A stretch of DNA of 62,545 nucleotides, taken from contig WELB01000024.1 in the NCBI GenBank assembly GCA_009602725.1, forward strand, positions 950,402-1,012,946, given 5' to 3'. Within the stretch, counting starts at the first letter, position 1; every line of letters begins with the position of its first letter. The notes below the pieces were generated by a model. That model did not search any database, was not told the DNA's origin, and worked only from the letters and a program-made list of their open reading frames with translations. This document shows, piece after piece, positions 24,801 through 40,057 of this stretch. This stretch comes from Spirogloea muscicola. Lineage: Eukaryota > Streptophyta > Zygnematophyceae > Spirogloeales > Spirogloeaceae. Made by a program: the position numbers and the translations under genes.

Positions 24801-26920
24801 TACTGTGCTGGATCTACTTAAGTTGCAAAGTAAGAGATAATCGAGTTGCAGAAGACTTTGCGCAGAACGATCATGCAAATACTCACTTCTCCTGTGACAC
24901 ATTGCTGACGATCAGGTCAGTGATGGCTTCCTTGCACTCAGTGTGATCAATGAATGTCCTGCAGTATAGTACAAGGTCATATTCATACTTGCAGGCCGTA
25001 GTACTTTTTGCCTACGAGGCCAGAGGTAAAAGTGCTCCTACATGTGCACATGCAGGACAGCATGGTCTATGCATGCTAGCTTTGTTTCTCTTCGGACATC
25101 TTGTCCATCTCAGATACATTCTCGTTGTCTGTATCATGTGATGCTGCGAGCTGACCTAGAGAAGAAGTACACCGTCTCCCCATCTTTGTGAATTTGAATG
25201 CGATCTCCATCGAACTTGCACTCAACTATGACCGCCTTTCCTTTCATCTGCACGGCCTTGTCGTGTTGTAAGTGACTATGCTATATACTGTGATTTAATC
25301 TGGTGCAAGTATGATAGTAATCATCATCCAGTCTAGATGAACTCTGTGTGATCGAGCATTCCTGAACCACTGTCTATTGAGTTGATCAACCTTTTTCCAT
25401 GCAGCTTCGGACGTATCAACACGAGCCGCCAGCTGAGGACGCACAGCCTTTCCTACTTCAATGTCCTGGTAAGCAGACGGTTCACTTCAAGAATTTAAGG
25501 GCATAACAGCTAGGCAGGCCCAACACCAATGACTACATATCCTGCCAAGAAGTTGCCACAAAAATCTCAGCAAGCACTACAACAGCACTGCAGAGCAACA
25601 TACCTGGCGTTTATAACGAACGCTGCGATCACTGAGCTTCTGGCAGACAAGCTTGAGGTCGCAGGTGACATTGAACAAGTCCTCAGCGTCAGGATGGAAT
25701 GCACTGAATACAGTCTTCTCGCTTACACCCAGCTTCAGGTCTGCAGGAGCTTCATACAAAATTAGAATGATATCCACCTGGATGTATCACAAGATAATAG
25801 CTGCATACAAATGGCAGGAGCTTGCGGTCCTCCTCCATTACCTACTGAATGCAGAGTATTTAGATATGTCGACGACCTGACATCTTTGTGATTCAGAATC
25901 TGTTTAAGTGGTGGGAGTAAGTACCATTAACACCAACGTTCACAAGGATGAGGGAGCAGACACCACCTACCTTTAAGAATGATACAGATGAGCCACTTCA
26001 TTTCTCGCACATTAGTCTTGCTGATAAGCTCTGTCAAAACGGCAATCTTCTCTTCCCTGCAACACAACTTGATACAAATAATTCATCGCACAGATGGACA
26101 GAAGCACCAATTGGCCTTCAGCTTCTGTGTGCGCCAAGCTTTGGTGCAATCACTTGTTGCCTTGCCAGCACACATCTAACTTGTGTACATTGGTTTTGGA
26201 TACACAGGTCGACAGGCAGTAATCACCATGCATTCATTGGTCCTAATCACCTCAAATCTCCAGCTGCAAGCTTGTCAAGTGAGTCATTGACTTCTCGGAT
26301 AGTAATGCCTGCTGAGACCTCCCTTTGTCTTCGTTGAAGTACCTGCAAATTAAATTCTAGACGGACTTTTGTGACAAGAATTCTTGAGAGCACCTTCAAT
26401 CAAGTCGTCTTAGAGGGACAGGAGTACAAGTCACAGCTATCCATGCGATAGACAAATTTGTTTGTGAGAACCGGAAGACCTCGAGTTGACGTGTCCTACA
26501 TCATCTGTGACATCACCCACTTCTATGCATTGACAATGGTCGCTATTCAGTCGATGTTCAAAAAATGCAGGAGCAACCTCTCACCTCTGCGGCGACCAGG
26601 GGGAATTTGTCAGTATGCGCGCCGACACGCTTCCCACCTGTCTTCCACTCTAAGAGCTTCTTGGCATCCTCGGACTCTTTGCCGAGGCCCAGGGCGTCCG
26701 TGAGATGCTTGGCCAGCACCGCTTCCTTGAGGCCGTACGTGGCGCGCTCTCTGTCGAGCTCTGGGAGGATGAGCCGCATCGCGCTGAAGAACTCGTGGTC
26801 CGTATACACATGGTCCAGGAAAGTCGCCAGGTGCTTGCGCTTGATCAGCGGCTTCCGGTTCCTCACCACTGCGTCCATCATGTCGCAGAGCACGGAGAAG
26901 TGCACCGTGGTGTCGCTCAT
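18897..26920 (-). CDS. LIG4: DNA ligase IV (NHEJ)
   Basis: ATP-dependent ligase that seals double-strand breaks with XRCC4. Exons read in phase: 26585-26920, 26251-26342, 25971-26056, 25604-25740, 25391-25465, 25156-25247, 24887-24958, 24661-24740, 24464-24504, about 23883-24038, 23567-23642, 23341-23465, 23145-23179, 22930-22988, 22732-22815, 22439-22531, 22254-22302, 22067-22154, 21545-21748, 21241-21366, 20984-21083, 20742-20847, then less certain exons to the stop at 18897. The N-terminal domain has [20 protein letters not shown]; the adenylation motif ECKFDGDR carries the catalytic Lys; [41 protein letters not shown] and [19 protein letters not shown] follow. Then come two BRCT repeats and a basic tail ending [18 protein letters not shown], as in plants. 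Two oddities: an in-frame TGA (21242-21244) and a phase conflict between exons 9 and 10. Confidence 0.94.
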
Positions 26921-27870
26921 TCTGGCTACGGGCCCGTCGCCGCTACGTCCCCAGGGCTATAGCTGCATGCGAATAGCGGCAAGCCCACGGAGGCGGGGCC
27001 AGCATATTCATGCCTATCCTAGCCTTTCCTGCGGGTGTGTCTGGCGTGACCGCGCCCCATACCAAGCGGGCGCGGTGGCTGCCCGGCGGGCCCTGCCGGT
27101 TAGGCGGGTTGCCGCCATTGCTCGGGTGTCCGCCATTGCAGTGGACCAAGCACAAACGCATGTGCGCACCGTTGCTACCGTATGCGCTTGTCTATGTCCC
27201 TACAGCGGTCCCAGGCGATTGCTTTGCATCGCCGGGCTGGTCGCGCCCTTGTAGCAGCGTCTGGTTTTGCGCAGCGGGGTTGCTCTTCCTCCCCTCAGCC
27301 CATCTGACTTCCTACTGCTGACTCGGGGGTATTGAGGGCGCCCTGTCTGCCTAGCCTTAGGCTCCGTCATGAACACCTGTATGCATCTGGCTGGCAGTTA
27401 ACAGCCGATTTTTTATATCAGCAGCCGCTTTCGTTTGTTGCGACCAGGAGAAGGGGCTCGAACAGAAGGAACAAGCGCTTCTGTAGGGGGCTTCCGTGCC
27501 GCTTCTCCTGCTCCGAGTTACTCTGATCTGCTGTTGCTCACACGTGGATACTGAGCAGCCATCTGCATCTCCCTCTGCACCATCTTGCACTTTGTATTGT
27601 AGTCCTTTTTCAGCACCTCTTTCTTTGGCTTTGAACATTGTCCATTCTTTTTGGGTTGGCTTTGCCAGCCCCTCTTCTCAATGGGCGAGCACCTTCTTCC
27701 GTAGGGGGAAGTGGCCAGCTCAAAGAATGAACATAGCGGGGCGAGCGGCGCCAGCACGGCGCAAAGCGCCGCGGCGCCGGGGCCGCCGCGCCACGCCGCT
27801 GCTCTCCGAGCCGCTCGCTGCCTAGCGGCGCGGCCGTGACGCTTGCCGCTGCCGTGCTCCAGCCGCCTCC
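26921..27870. promoter_or_regulatory. Divergent 5' region between LIG4 and the BLTP3-like gene
   Basis: Start codons are 950 bases apart, facing away. Contains the motif TATATCAGCAGCCGC (about 27413-27427), also seen near LSM3 and THO1, and a full-length H element (27521-27696). The shared-promoter role is inferred from layout. Confidence 0.45.
27521..27696 (+). repeat. H element, full-length copy 1
   Basis: Begins CTCTGATCTGC, contains GGATACTGAG, and ends with TTTTTGGGTTGGCTTTGCCA followed by GCCCC and CTCAATGGGCGAGCACC. The hairpin stem is GGTTGGC/GCCAGCC. The same order of blocks is found at 45867-46018 and, inverted, at 48468-48628. Confidence 0.75.
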
Positions 27871-30800
27871 ATGGAGTCCCTGCTGGCTGCCGCGCTCGAC
27901 TCTAAGCTGCGCTACTACCTCAAGACTTACAGCCGTGACCAATTCCGACTGAATGGCCGCACTGTGCAACTTTCCAATCTTGGTAACGTCCCTTCTACAT
28001 CGTGAAGGTCTAACGGCAGCTGGACAGCAGCTCAGAGGCCGCACAAACAGAATGTGGCTTGTCACATCCTATTATTAGTATTCATTCACACTCTCTATGC
28101 ACTACAATGTTTTGCTCTGGTACTTACACAGCAGCTTATAAGCTGCAGTGCACCTTCGTCATCATCATTCATCACGCAAGATCCAATGTAGCGCAGCAGC
28201 TCAAGACTCTGATATGCATGCCTTCAACAGAGTTGAATGGATTTGTGCTACATGCAATCCTTGGATTGCCGTCAACTGTGCACGTTGCGCAAGCCAAAGT
28301 TGAGAAGCTCGAGATCAAGGTAAGAAGCAACTTCCACTGTTCACTCTGTATGTTGTGTTGCTATCAGGGGCAGCCACAGCTCTGCGCAATATCAATGGCC
28401 CCATGGCGCTTGCGAGATTCCTTGCATCATTCAGACCTGTAGTGGTTGCTGGGCTCTTGTTAGTGCGCTTACTAAGTCCTTCAAAATCCGAGGTTTCCTG
28501 GCATGAGCAATGAACAAGAAAATACCATTACAGTAGGCATCAGCTGCCTGATATCTAAAGTGGAAGTACTACGCAATAAAAGCACTAGTATGACTACTTC
28601 TCAAGCTTACACGATTCTAAGAGCATGGTCAGAGCAATATTCAACATGAGCATGCCTGCTTGTCTTTTCGGACCGTCATACTTGAAGGACATGCTTCACA
28701 ATGCGACTTATTTGTGACTAATGGCAGCTTCCTACATTCTCGAATATAAGCTCTGAGCCTACAGTCGTGTCCATCTCCACTCTGGACTTGGTGATATCGG
28801 AGACACTGAGCACAGACTTTGATGCAGCAGTTGCAAGGTGAGCAAGCATGTTGTCTTCAGTTGGCAAGCGCTCTATGGCTGCTGCAGCACAACCAAAATG
28901 AGCCTTCATATTACCCCCTCTCATTTCTAACCATATATTGGTCAAAATTTTGTAAGACAAAACGAGCAAACATAGTATGATGGTTGCTACCATGGTGCTG
29001 TTAGTATAGCTTGTTTGCACTGCACGTACACTTGTCAGATCTTTTTGGGCTGGCTGTCACAGCCCTCGCCTCCTTCGGATGAAGAAGAACAACAGCCAGG
29101 CGCAGGGACATCAATGGCTGACCGCTGATCCTCTTCCTGTTTGACTGCGCAGTGAAGCAAGTGCAGCAAGCAAGAGCACAAGCTATGGCTTTGCTGATAA
29201 GGTAGGTCGAATGTGAAGTGAGCTTGGTTTTGGCGATCCTTGCATCTTCATTGCAATTGTGGACTCATCTTGAGATTTCTTTTGGACAGGCCCTTCAGAC
29301 TCCTTTTGACAAGCTGCATCAGATTAGCAGAGTGGTGCTCGGTGCAGATTGCTGATGGTATGACCGTGGAAGTAGGCACTCTGAACTTGACCGTGGAGAC
29401 AAAAGGCAGCAGCGTTTCTGGAGGACAGGCAGCAGCTGCCTGGTACACCTGGTTGTCAGCATCACTGTGTAATAAGCCCAAGTCTCAGATGCAAATAGGC
29501 TTTCAGATGCAAATGGGCAAATAGACCCTCACATGAGGTAATGATGCACTAAGAAAGCAGTCTTGGAGGGGTCAGCCAAGCCATCTATCAGCAAGCTGAT
29601 GCTTCACCTTCTGAATCTTGCAGGATACCACCCATGGCATCGATAACCCTCAAAGGGGTCACACTGATGACCACGAATGAATCATGGCAGGTCAGCCTTG
29701 AAAGGCAATGGAAATTTGGCCCGCTCCATCTCTTTTCAACATTCATGCCGCATAGAATGGATTGGAATTACAGGGTTTTATCGAAGAGCTGCACAGAAGG
29801 ATTCCAGAAGAAGTCATTCTCTTATGTAGACTGGGCCGTCGTTGACGAGCTGCTAACCTCTGGCTTGCTCTTCTTGACGTGGAGAAGGTTGTTAATCTGA
29901 ATGACACAAGGCAATTTTTCAAGGACAGGAAATGCATCTATATCTTCCGAGTGAGTGTTCATTTGCTGGACTGATCAAAGCACTGTATGGTGCAACAGGT
30001 TGTATATGGCAATACGCAGTTTGTCAAGGGCATATGCAAATCTCCTCGCCTTCAATTACAAAGGCTGACACCTATCTTTTCCATCAATGTTATGCTTGTG
30101 TCATGGATGAAGCAGAAGCTGGAGTGGTCCTGCCTCTCAATTGACCTCCTTCCCCACCCAGACATGTTTCTTGATGACAAGCTGGTTAGTCCACAAGTGG
30201 CTGGCTCAGGAAGTCGAGGGGCTGATGGAGCAAAACGCGCGTTCTTTGGGGGCGAGCGCTTTCTTGACAACATTACTGGTGTTGTGCATGTGAGAGGCTC
30301 ATAATCCGATGCTCTGATGAAAAGCTAATGACGCACTGCTCATGCTTAGCCACCACCCATCCGTTCTCTTAAGTACCATACATCACGTAATGGATTACAC
30401 ATGACATGCACAGAGCAGTGCTTGCCTATTGTCTAATATCTTGCTTACGAAATAGGTCACAATGCACCGCTCGGAGACTAACAACCCCATTGGGCTGGAG
30501 GTGGACATGGAGCTTTCAGACGCCCTTTGTCCAGCTGTTAGTGAGCCAGGTGCTCATTGCCCTCTTGCAGCCAACTCCGCCTACACAAATTTATACTATC
30601 CGCCTGTGCACGCTGCTGTTAGTCCCTCAATTTGAGCAATGTGGTCAGCAAGATGCCATTAGGAAGTTTAAAGATCTACAGACCTGCCCCCAAGATATCA
30701 AGAGAACTTTTGTCTCCACTTTTGCCAAGTCTTCCATCAACGCAAGTATGTACAGCAGCGTCTGACATGCTGATTGGGTGGGCAATGTTGTTCTTTGATG

Positions 30801-33800
30801 GCAGGATTGCGTGCACTGATGCGCTGTATGACAGGCATGTATGGTTGTCTGAACCGGGCTGACAAGAAGCCAGTCACGCTGGTCAGTTGTTTTGCCTGCA
30901 TTGTTACATCCTTCAATTGCAGGACAGGCTGTTAGAGTTATCTAGCATATAGAAAAAGAACTTGCATGTATTGTTGCATTCTAATGCAGAGCAACTAAGA
31001 GCATGTAGTTTGGCAGACACTCTGCATCTGAGAGGGATTCATGTTGAGAAATGGTTGAAAAATGTACAGCTGGCAGATGCCGCAAGTAGGTCCTACTTGA
31101 AAGCATCACTCAGCAGAATCTTTCTGCGGATCAAAGAAACAGGTATAAAGAAAAGAGAAACAGGTAGAGCGTTTGTGTATTCATTGCGCGTATCTCTTTG
31201 TTCTTCTGCTCTGAGCATCATAGCTTTCCTCCACAAATACTATGTCAAAGGGTTTGATGCCAGGAATTTTTGAGCTAAATGCACAACATTGAGCAGGATG
31301 TGTGCAGGATGAAGCTGAGATATAAGGCCTAACGATGTGCAGATTTCCAATTGGAGTTGCTGCTCCACTCTCTTACATATGTGAAGGTGGGATGGTGGTC
31401 TTTGGAGCATGAGCCTGGATGTGAATGCCATCAGGGGTGGGTTGTACGACGTCAGCTGCTGGCCATCTCATGATACCTGTCTTCTTGCAGGCGAGTTGTG
31501 AAGAAGGCCCCCTACTTAAAGGCATGTCCAGGATGAATGTTGAGTCGATCATCTTGAGGTGTGAACAACTCCCTCACTCAATAATTGTCTTACCAATCGG
31601 TGTTGACATCATACTGTTATCATCCAATCTGCAGTGTGGGCCTGGTGCATGTGAATCTCGTGAACCTGTGTATGTGCCAGAGGATCAGTGACCATCCTTT
31701 GCTCATGCAGAGATACCTTCTCTCAACAGTCGTGTGTGCTCATTCAGCCTGGAACGATTGAGCGTCAGTTACCCCCCAAGGTCGCTCCCTCCTTTGGTAT
31801 TTCATTTGCCCCTCCTTAATGTCAAATCTTCTGTCCAAACTGCAGTAAGTGCATGTGTGTAGCATGTTAATCTGTACCAAGTCCCACCGCCAGCTTCTGA
31901 GTACTAGACGCCCTTATGCGCTCTACTGGTGCAGCCGATGACGGGCTCTGGCCCAGAATTTATCCTTCAGCACTGCAAAAGGATGATATGCCTGAGGGCA
32001 ACATAGGAAGGCAATTGATCACGATTTTCTCCACTCAGACCACACCCACACCAGCTCCTCCTGCAGTGGCGTCGCAGCTTGTCATGTACATCCGCCCTCT
32101 AGAGGTGCTCACTGCACAGAGTCACTGCCCTTGACTTGCGTTTTGCTTCCTGGCGACCAGCTATGGCACATACATATAGACATCACTCAATGCTCTCCTT
32201 CACAAATGAAGCTAAAAAAAGGACAAGTACCTGACATGGCCAATATCACTTTCAGGTTCATTTGCAGGAGGAGGCCTGTCTGCGAATTGCGTCACTCCTT
32301 GCCGATAGCATGACAGGAGAGACAGGGACAACCACTTCTACCCCCTGCCTTCAGTACATATTATTGTGCTTAGATAATTTTGACCTCATCCTGCCCATCA
32401 GTGGTGGCGATGAAGTTTCCACGACCTCGAAGGCCTCTGGAAGAGAGGGCGCCAGCACATTGCCGACTATGCATTCAACGCTCCCCGATCGTGAGTGCTT
32501 CACAGGAGCCAGGTTACACCTACAAGACTTGGTGGTTTGTCAGGACCCCTCTTTGCGCTTCCGCCTGCTCCAGGTTGAGAAGGACGCTGCGTGCTTCTCC
32601 CTGTGGCCAGATCAACCAGTGAACACAAGCTCAATGCGCATTTCCATGTCTGCTGGACATGTCACGTTTGCTTTAGAATCTGAAGGCCATGACAGCAGCC
32701 TGTGGAGGTGCGTGGAGGCGGACGAGTGGGCGGCAGAGATAGCCATGGTCACCGCTGATGGTTCACCTTTGGCTTTGCTGCCGCCACCTGGAGGCGTGGT
32801 TAGGTTGGGCGTATACTGCAAGCAGTACGTGTCCAACACTTCTCAAGCACAGCTAGCATTTGTGCTAAGGATGTACTCATACCTTGTAAGGGTGAGCAGG
32901 ACATTGGTCAAGGTGGGCAAGGGCAAGGAACAAGTCTTGGATCCCAAAATGGGCTTGCAAAGCCTTGAAAAGAGGCGGCACAAGAATGTGACAAGGAGCA
33001 ATTCGGCTTTGACTGAGCTGGTGGCTCTAGCACCAGGCGACAGCTCGTTTCTCTTCAAGCTGGATATGCTGGAGTTTAAGCTACTTGATGGGGAAAAGAA
33101 CCAGCTGGCTAGGTTCCTTGGGGGCGGGCTGAGCACGACAGTCACCCACAGGTCTCTTGGGGGGGCAGCTGCGGTTACCTCTTCCCTACTCTGGCTGGAT
33201 GTGAGGCTTGAGTTAGTGGACACAGCTCTTTCTCCGCTTGCACGGACGAGCGAAGCAGGAGGAGCATGCTATGCGGTCACAAACGAGGCGTTGTCCATCT
33301 CAACAATGCCCCACATGCGGGCAGTGTTGTGGAAGGGAGAGTGCCAGGGCAGCATAAGAGGCACAGCTGGTGTCAGCTCCTCCTCAAGGCTCCCGTTCAT
33401 TGACATGAATGTGGTTCATGTCATTCCTTTCAACACCAAAGACGGTTCGCACGAGCTCAGGATTTCGGCTAAGGTGGGTGGTGTAAGGCTGGGAGGCGGT
33501 ATGGTGTACAATGAGGCCCTCCTCTACCACTTCGGGGTTCTAACCCGAGGAGGTGCGCCTAGCAAAGACATTGTCAAGCTGGTTACCTTCCTCTACTCAG
33601 GGGAGTTGGCCAATATTTTCACTGACCCAATTATTCCCACTGGTAAGCTAATGACTGATTGAATGATCCACTGATGCCGGTTGCTTGAGATTCCTATCTC
33701 ACCCCAAGATAAACTATTGCATGACCTCTGTAGAATGCTGTGCAGCTATACAAATATTGGCACACATGCCATAGAAAACTGCTATCTGAGACATCATGTG

Positions 33801-35169
33801 ACCACCAATTCTTACAGCAGTGTCTGAGCCTGGAGAGCTGGAGGAAGGGGAGGCAAATTGGAAAGTCAGCTTGCCAAATGAGATGGACCTGGATCTGCAG
33901 TTGCTGGATTGGCTATTTGCAATTGAAGGGGCGCTGCTCGGCGTTAGTGGTGTACAAGGAGGTGTTGCAGACACTGAAATCGAACGAGAGGCCCAATGCT
34001 GGCACTCTCAGTTTCGAAGGGTACACATCCTCGCCAAAAAGGCAGCTGCGACGCCCACAACAGCTGCTCCACTGCAGGCTCTGAAGGTGGGTGTAGAGAT
34101 GACCCTCATATACAATGTTCCTTCCGCATGTAAGTGACGTGGAAGCTTCTACCACGAGCCTGTCAATGCTATCCTTTGGGTGCTGACTTCTGACAGGTAA
34201 TCTGCATCAGCACCCGGTTTGCAGGTTAGCATGGAGGGACTGCAGGCGCTGAAACCCCAGCTGTTGAAGGAGGCTGACGGCAATGGCAGCAGAGTTCCTC
34301 CTGTGAAGCCCCCCCCCAAGTCTGCTTCCCTGGCCAACATGGGCATTGCGGGCCAGGAGGGGCTTGACTTGGAGCTCAGACTGGTGAGCAGGAGTTCGTC
34401 GGCCACCGTGACTCATGAGGCCACTTCCCCTAGCAATGATCCTGGCACAGAGTGGGCAGTAGGAGACTGGTGCGTCGAGAGTGTCCATGCGGCCATAAGT
34501 CAGCCGGTGAGTCCTACCAGCAATGCCCTTTGCTTTTATTGCTATCAAATGTTCCCATGCATGCTTTTCAGATTTCCTGCTTGGTGACGGCAATGCCTGT
34601 TCGCGTACAACTCTACCCAGTTTGAAGTGGAGGCCACCCAAGCGGAGCTGCACCACCTGCTGGAGTTGGTGAAAGCGGAGTCGGCTGCCGCCAGCAGAAT
34701 CGCTTCTGCCATTCTCAAATTGCTGCAGATGGACCATGCCGCTCCTCTTGCGCATTCTGCTGTCACACAGTTCTTTGGGAGCAGTAAGTCCCACCCGGAT
34801 GGCTGACATCCGTACCTAGCATTGCATTTCCTTTGCTTTGTTAGCTATATCCTCGTAGTTGGACGTACCTGCAGGCTTGTCACCCTCTGATCTGGTTTTG
34901 TCTCTGTTTCAGGGGAGACAAGCAGGGAAAACGACCTTGGCCATGACCAGAAGGGCCTGACAAGCGTCGTGGACGCCGGCTGGAAGAAGATTGCTGCTGA
35001 AGCAGAGGCGGTGGTGAAGCGGTCAACCGCACTGTGCGACAAGCTCAGAAGGGCAGGGGAGATGAAAGCAGGGGCTACCCCAGAGTTGCCGTCCGAACTT
35101 GGCAGTGTTGAGGAGCTGGCTGAGCAGATGAGGCACCTAGAAGAGCTGCTCACTTCGCTCCGCAGATGA
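27871..35169 (+). CDS. Chorein-N domain, BLTP3/UHRF1BP1-like lipid-transfer protein
   Basis: Matches the plant UHRF1BP1-like protein with an N-terminal chorein region, related to animal BLTP3/SHIP164 proteins thought to move lipids along a groove between membranes. Twenty exons in phase, 1,242 residues: 27871-27982, 28231-28319, 28728-28837, 29153-29201, 29348-29442, 29624-29690, 29888-29950, 30116-30289, 30456-30549, 30805-30881, 31070-31142, 31343-31386, 31491-31558, 31711-31796, 31935-32104, 32256-33642, 33818-34086, 34225-34506, 34621-34783, 34913-35169. Signatures: MESLLAAALDSKLRYYLKTY, GRTVQLSNLELNG, SYGFADKIADGMTVEV, LSIDLLPHPDMF, DGAKRAFFGGERF and NPIGLEVDMELSDALCPAVS. The C-terminal third has coiled-coil-like helices. 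The 1.4-kb exon 16 stands out among very short ones. Molecular function in algae is untested. Confidence 0.9.
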
Positions 35170-35628
35170 TTTGTCATGCCATCCTTGCGTTGTTAAATAC
35201 AGCAGTGTAAGAATTGCATGCCTGAGCCTTCTGGTGAGGCAAGCCACTTCCAATCTTTGGAGCCAAGTTACCAGCTTAACTAATGAAAGGCCAGATATAC
35301 CTCTGCGGCGTCTTTTGTCTCCGCTTGAGCTTGGATTCAACCTTCTTCACCAGCACTGTTGAATATCCAGATCCTTTGTTCCTAGTCACCAGAAGGAGAT
35401 GGAAACTTTCAATCCTTGTTGGCAGCGACGTCAACCAAACTCAAATTGTGGTGACTGCACTTTTAGTTGTTTGTCAGCAAGGATGACACAGCTAACACGA
35501 GCAATTGAGGACCTCGCCCTGCTCGCGAAGGATGCTATAAGCCCCCGAGTATTGAAGACTCCACCACATGCATGCGCAGGGCACATCTCACAGACTTGCC
35601 CTGCATGCCTCTCAGACTTGCCCTGCAT

Positions 35629-35686
35629 GCCCCAAGAAGAAGCTTGGGGCATAGCTCAAGTAGAAAAAAGCTCTACTTGAGCTATG
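35629..35686. repeat. Pair of perfect hairpins
   Basis: First hairpin: GCCCCAAG (35629-35636) pairs with CTTGGGGC (35643-35650). Second: CATAGCTCAAGTAGA (35650-35664) pairs with TCTACTTGAGCTATG (35672-35686), a 15-base-pair stem with a 7-base loop. The two stems share base 35650. Confidence 0.85.
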
Positions 35687-36720
35687 AAGCAAAAGACAGG
35701 GATGCTTGATTCCCGATGGCTATCTCAATGGAGCGGTGGCTGGAAGGGGCCACCGCCAGAGTAGATTAGGTTGGAGGCGATATGTGCAGGCCACAGCCAT
35801 AAGCTGTCGCTTCACTAAGCAGGTAGCTTCGGCCACAATGGCTCTTTCAATGCAAGGCAATGGCTACCAACCCCAGAAGAAATGAAGTAGGTCTGGGTCC
35901 TCGGCAGGGACTGCCCCATACTGTTGGCCTTGGTTAACTTTGGTTCTCTACATTGGTAAACTGTCCAAGTAGCAATTAACAGTCGTCAATGGGCAACAGC
36001 ATCGCAAATAAAATTTGTCTGATCAGAGGCATGTGATGTCTTATACTGCAAGCGTTTGCTAGTAGCGTGCTTGCTTGCAAAGGAATCTTCTGCCACTTTG
36101 TCACCTCTAAGTACCCTCTAAGTACCCTCAATTTTCATAGATACCTTCAGCTAACTTTACATAATATATGCCTTGCGGGCTTCAGTGCATCTGCGTTATC
36201 ATCCTATTTGCAAGACAAGAAAATCTGCTGTTAGTCAAACTAACAAGCAAGACATTTCACTGGGCCATGATATCACAAGGGAGGTAATGGTGACCACTTG
36301 GAAGATCAAGATATATCTTAAGCAAACATTTTCACACAGATTGCGCACTCAATGCCGATCTGGACTCCGCCAGGCCCCTTCTTTGTGCCTCAGTCAAATC
36401 CCTGTCAACTTGCAAATACTGCGACGAAAGGAGTAAATTATGAACATCCCTCTTGCTTGAGTAATTAGCTGGTTTTCTGTACCTCATCAATAATCAAGCA
36501 GACAGTGACACCCATAGTACCTCCAACTCCAACCACATTTGCACAGCCAGTACAAGGTTATACCAAAAATATTCCTCAGCTAGAAATGCTTCAGGGACAG
36601 TGCGTCTTGTATTATTGGAGCAGGAATCAAACGTGGCTCTGCTGAATAAGAATTGCACGGGGTCTCATCACTTCCATTAACTTTGTCCCAAGAATCCAAC
36701 TAAGCAACTACCCCCTGTCC

Positions 36721-36790
36721 CAAGCTAAGTCCTTTCCGCAGCGTGCAATGTGAGCCAAGCTAAGTCCTTTCCGCAGCGTGCAATGTGAGC
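36721..36790. repeat. 35-base exact tandem duplication
   Basis: Two identical units starting CAAGCTAAGTCC and ending CAATGTGAGC, at 36721-36755 and 36756-36790, upstream of the EF1A stop on the 3' side. Confidence 0.9.
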
Positions 36791-37004
36791 CACGCCACCG
36801 TCTGTCAAGTACCCAGGTCTGCCGCCTAGCCACCAGCATGTAGATGCATGCGAGCAGGAAGCAGGTGCTAATGAGCCTGCGCAGCTGCCGTAAGCGCTGC
36901 ATGTGCTCCGCTGCCCTCCTATCCGCCTCTCCAAGGTGCACACCGGAATTGCCTGCAAACCTTGGCCAGCGGACTTGCACCATAATGCCCAGTACCAGCA
37001 CCAT

Positions 37005-39264
<2,260 letters not shown>

Positions 39265-39268
39265 CTGA

Positions 39269-39322
39269 GGCGGCGGCGGCGGCGGCGGCGGCGGCGACGG
39301 CGGCGGCGGCGGCGGCGGCGGG
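39269..39322. repeat. (CCG)n tract in the EF1A 5' UTR
   Basis: CCG repeats on the EF1A strand with a single GTC interruption, directly upstream of the 5' UTR intron donor. Confidence 0.9.
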
Positions 39323-39344
39323 GCTTCCCTTAAACCCTGTGCGG

Positions 39345-39725
39345 TCGCGAGCCGTCGGATGAGGCTCATGGGCGCAGGCAGCCGCTCGATGGGCCCCGGC
39401 CCTGTCATCGCTGTATCGACGGCCGCTGGGTCCTCGTGACGCGAGCCAATGAGGGACCGGAGGGGGCATCGGTGGGCAGGGGGGAGGTGACCTGCGCAAA
39501 AGGGATGGGGCCAGGGTGGCACCTGATTGGGCTCCGGGGAGAGGGGGAGAGCGCCGCAAGTAACGCTGGCTGCCCGGCTAGTCTTGTGTTGGCGTGGGTG
39601 TCAAGCCCTTCTCGCTCAGCGTGGGCTGAACGGTAGCCGCCTTGTGGTAGCCGCCCTGTCACGGCTCGGACCGACGCGGACCACCGGAATGAATATGCTC
39701 ATCAGTCCCTCCTAGCCACTTCCTT
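39345..39725. other. EF1A upstream region
   Basis: GC-rich at first, presumably promoter and transcription start of EF1A. No motif I can name and no separate gene. Confidence 0.4.
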
Positions 39726-39726
39726 T

Positions 39727-39960
39727 GTTCCTTGTCCGGGCTGGCTTTCCCACAACCCTCCGTCCCGTTGCAAGAGCCTCCTTGTTTCCGGCGCTTGTCC
39801 ATAAGGGTGAGAGAAGGCGCGCGGGGCGCATGAAATGAAATGGAGGCCAATTCAAGCCGACACATTGTTCAGGCAGAGTCTAGGGCAAACTAAACAGGGC
39901 TACATAATACGGAAACCTAAACCAAGGTGCCTAAGGTGACATCAGTACCCACGGGTGAGA
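39727..39960 (+). repeat. H fragment followed by R element copy 2
   Basis: H-type hairpin CTTGTCCGGGCTGGCTTTCC near 39730, then R from about 39809 (GAGAGAAGGCGCGCGG..GCGCATGAA, GCCAATTCAAGCC, CATTGTTCAGGC) to CCTAAGGTGACATCAGTACC and CACGGGTGAG at about 39960. The most complete R copy together with the one at 47759. Confidence 0.7.
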
Positions 39961-40057
39961 AGGAAAGGCTTCCTTGAGCACTAGCTTTCGGAACACGAAA
40001 AGTGGAGTCGGGCCAGACCTAGGAGCGAACCGGGTTGAAACCGAAAGACTGAAACAG

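Larger units (their letters stand above)
35170..37004. other. Convergent spacer between the BLTP3-like gene and EF1A
   Basis: About 1.8 kb without a supported exon. Holds two perfect adjacent hairpins (35629-35686), a short direct repeat of CAGACTTGCCCTGCATGCC near 35591-35631, and a 35-base exact tandem duplication (36721-36790). Confidence 0.5.

Noticed and set aside
27741-28065. Arg/Ala-rich frames around the BLTP3-like start
   Set aside because: GC-rich leader shadows; the family N-terminus at 27871 explains the coding signal.
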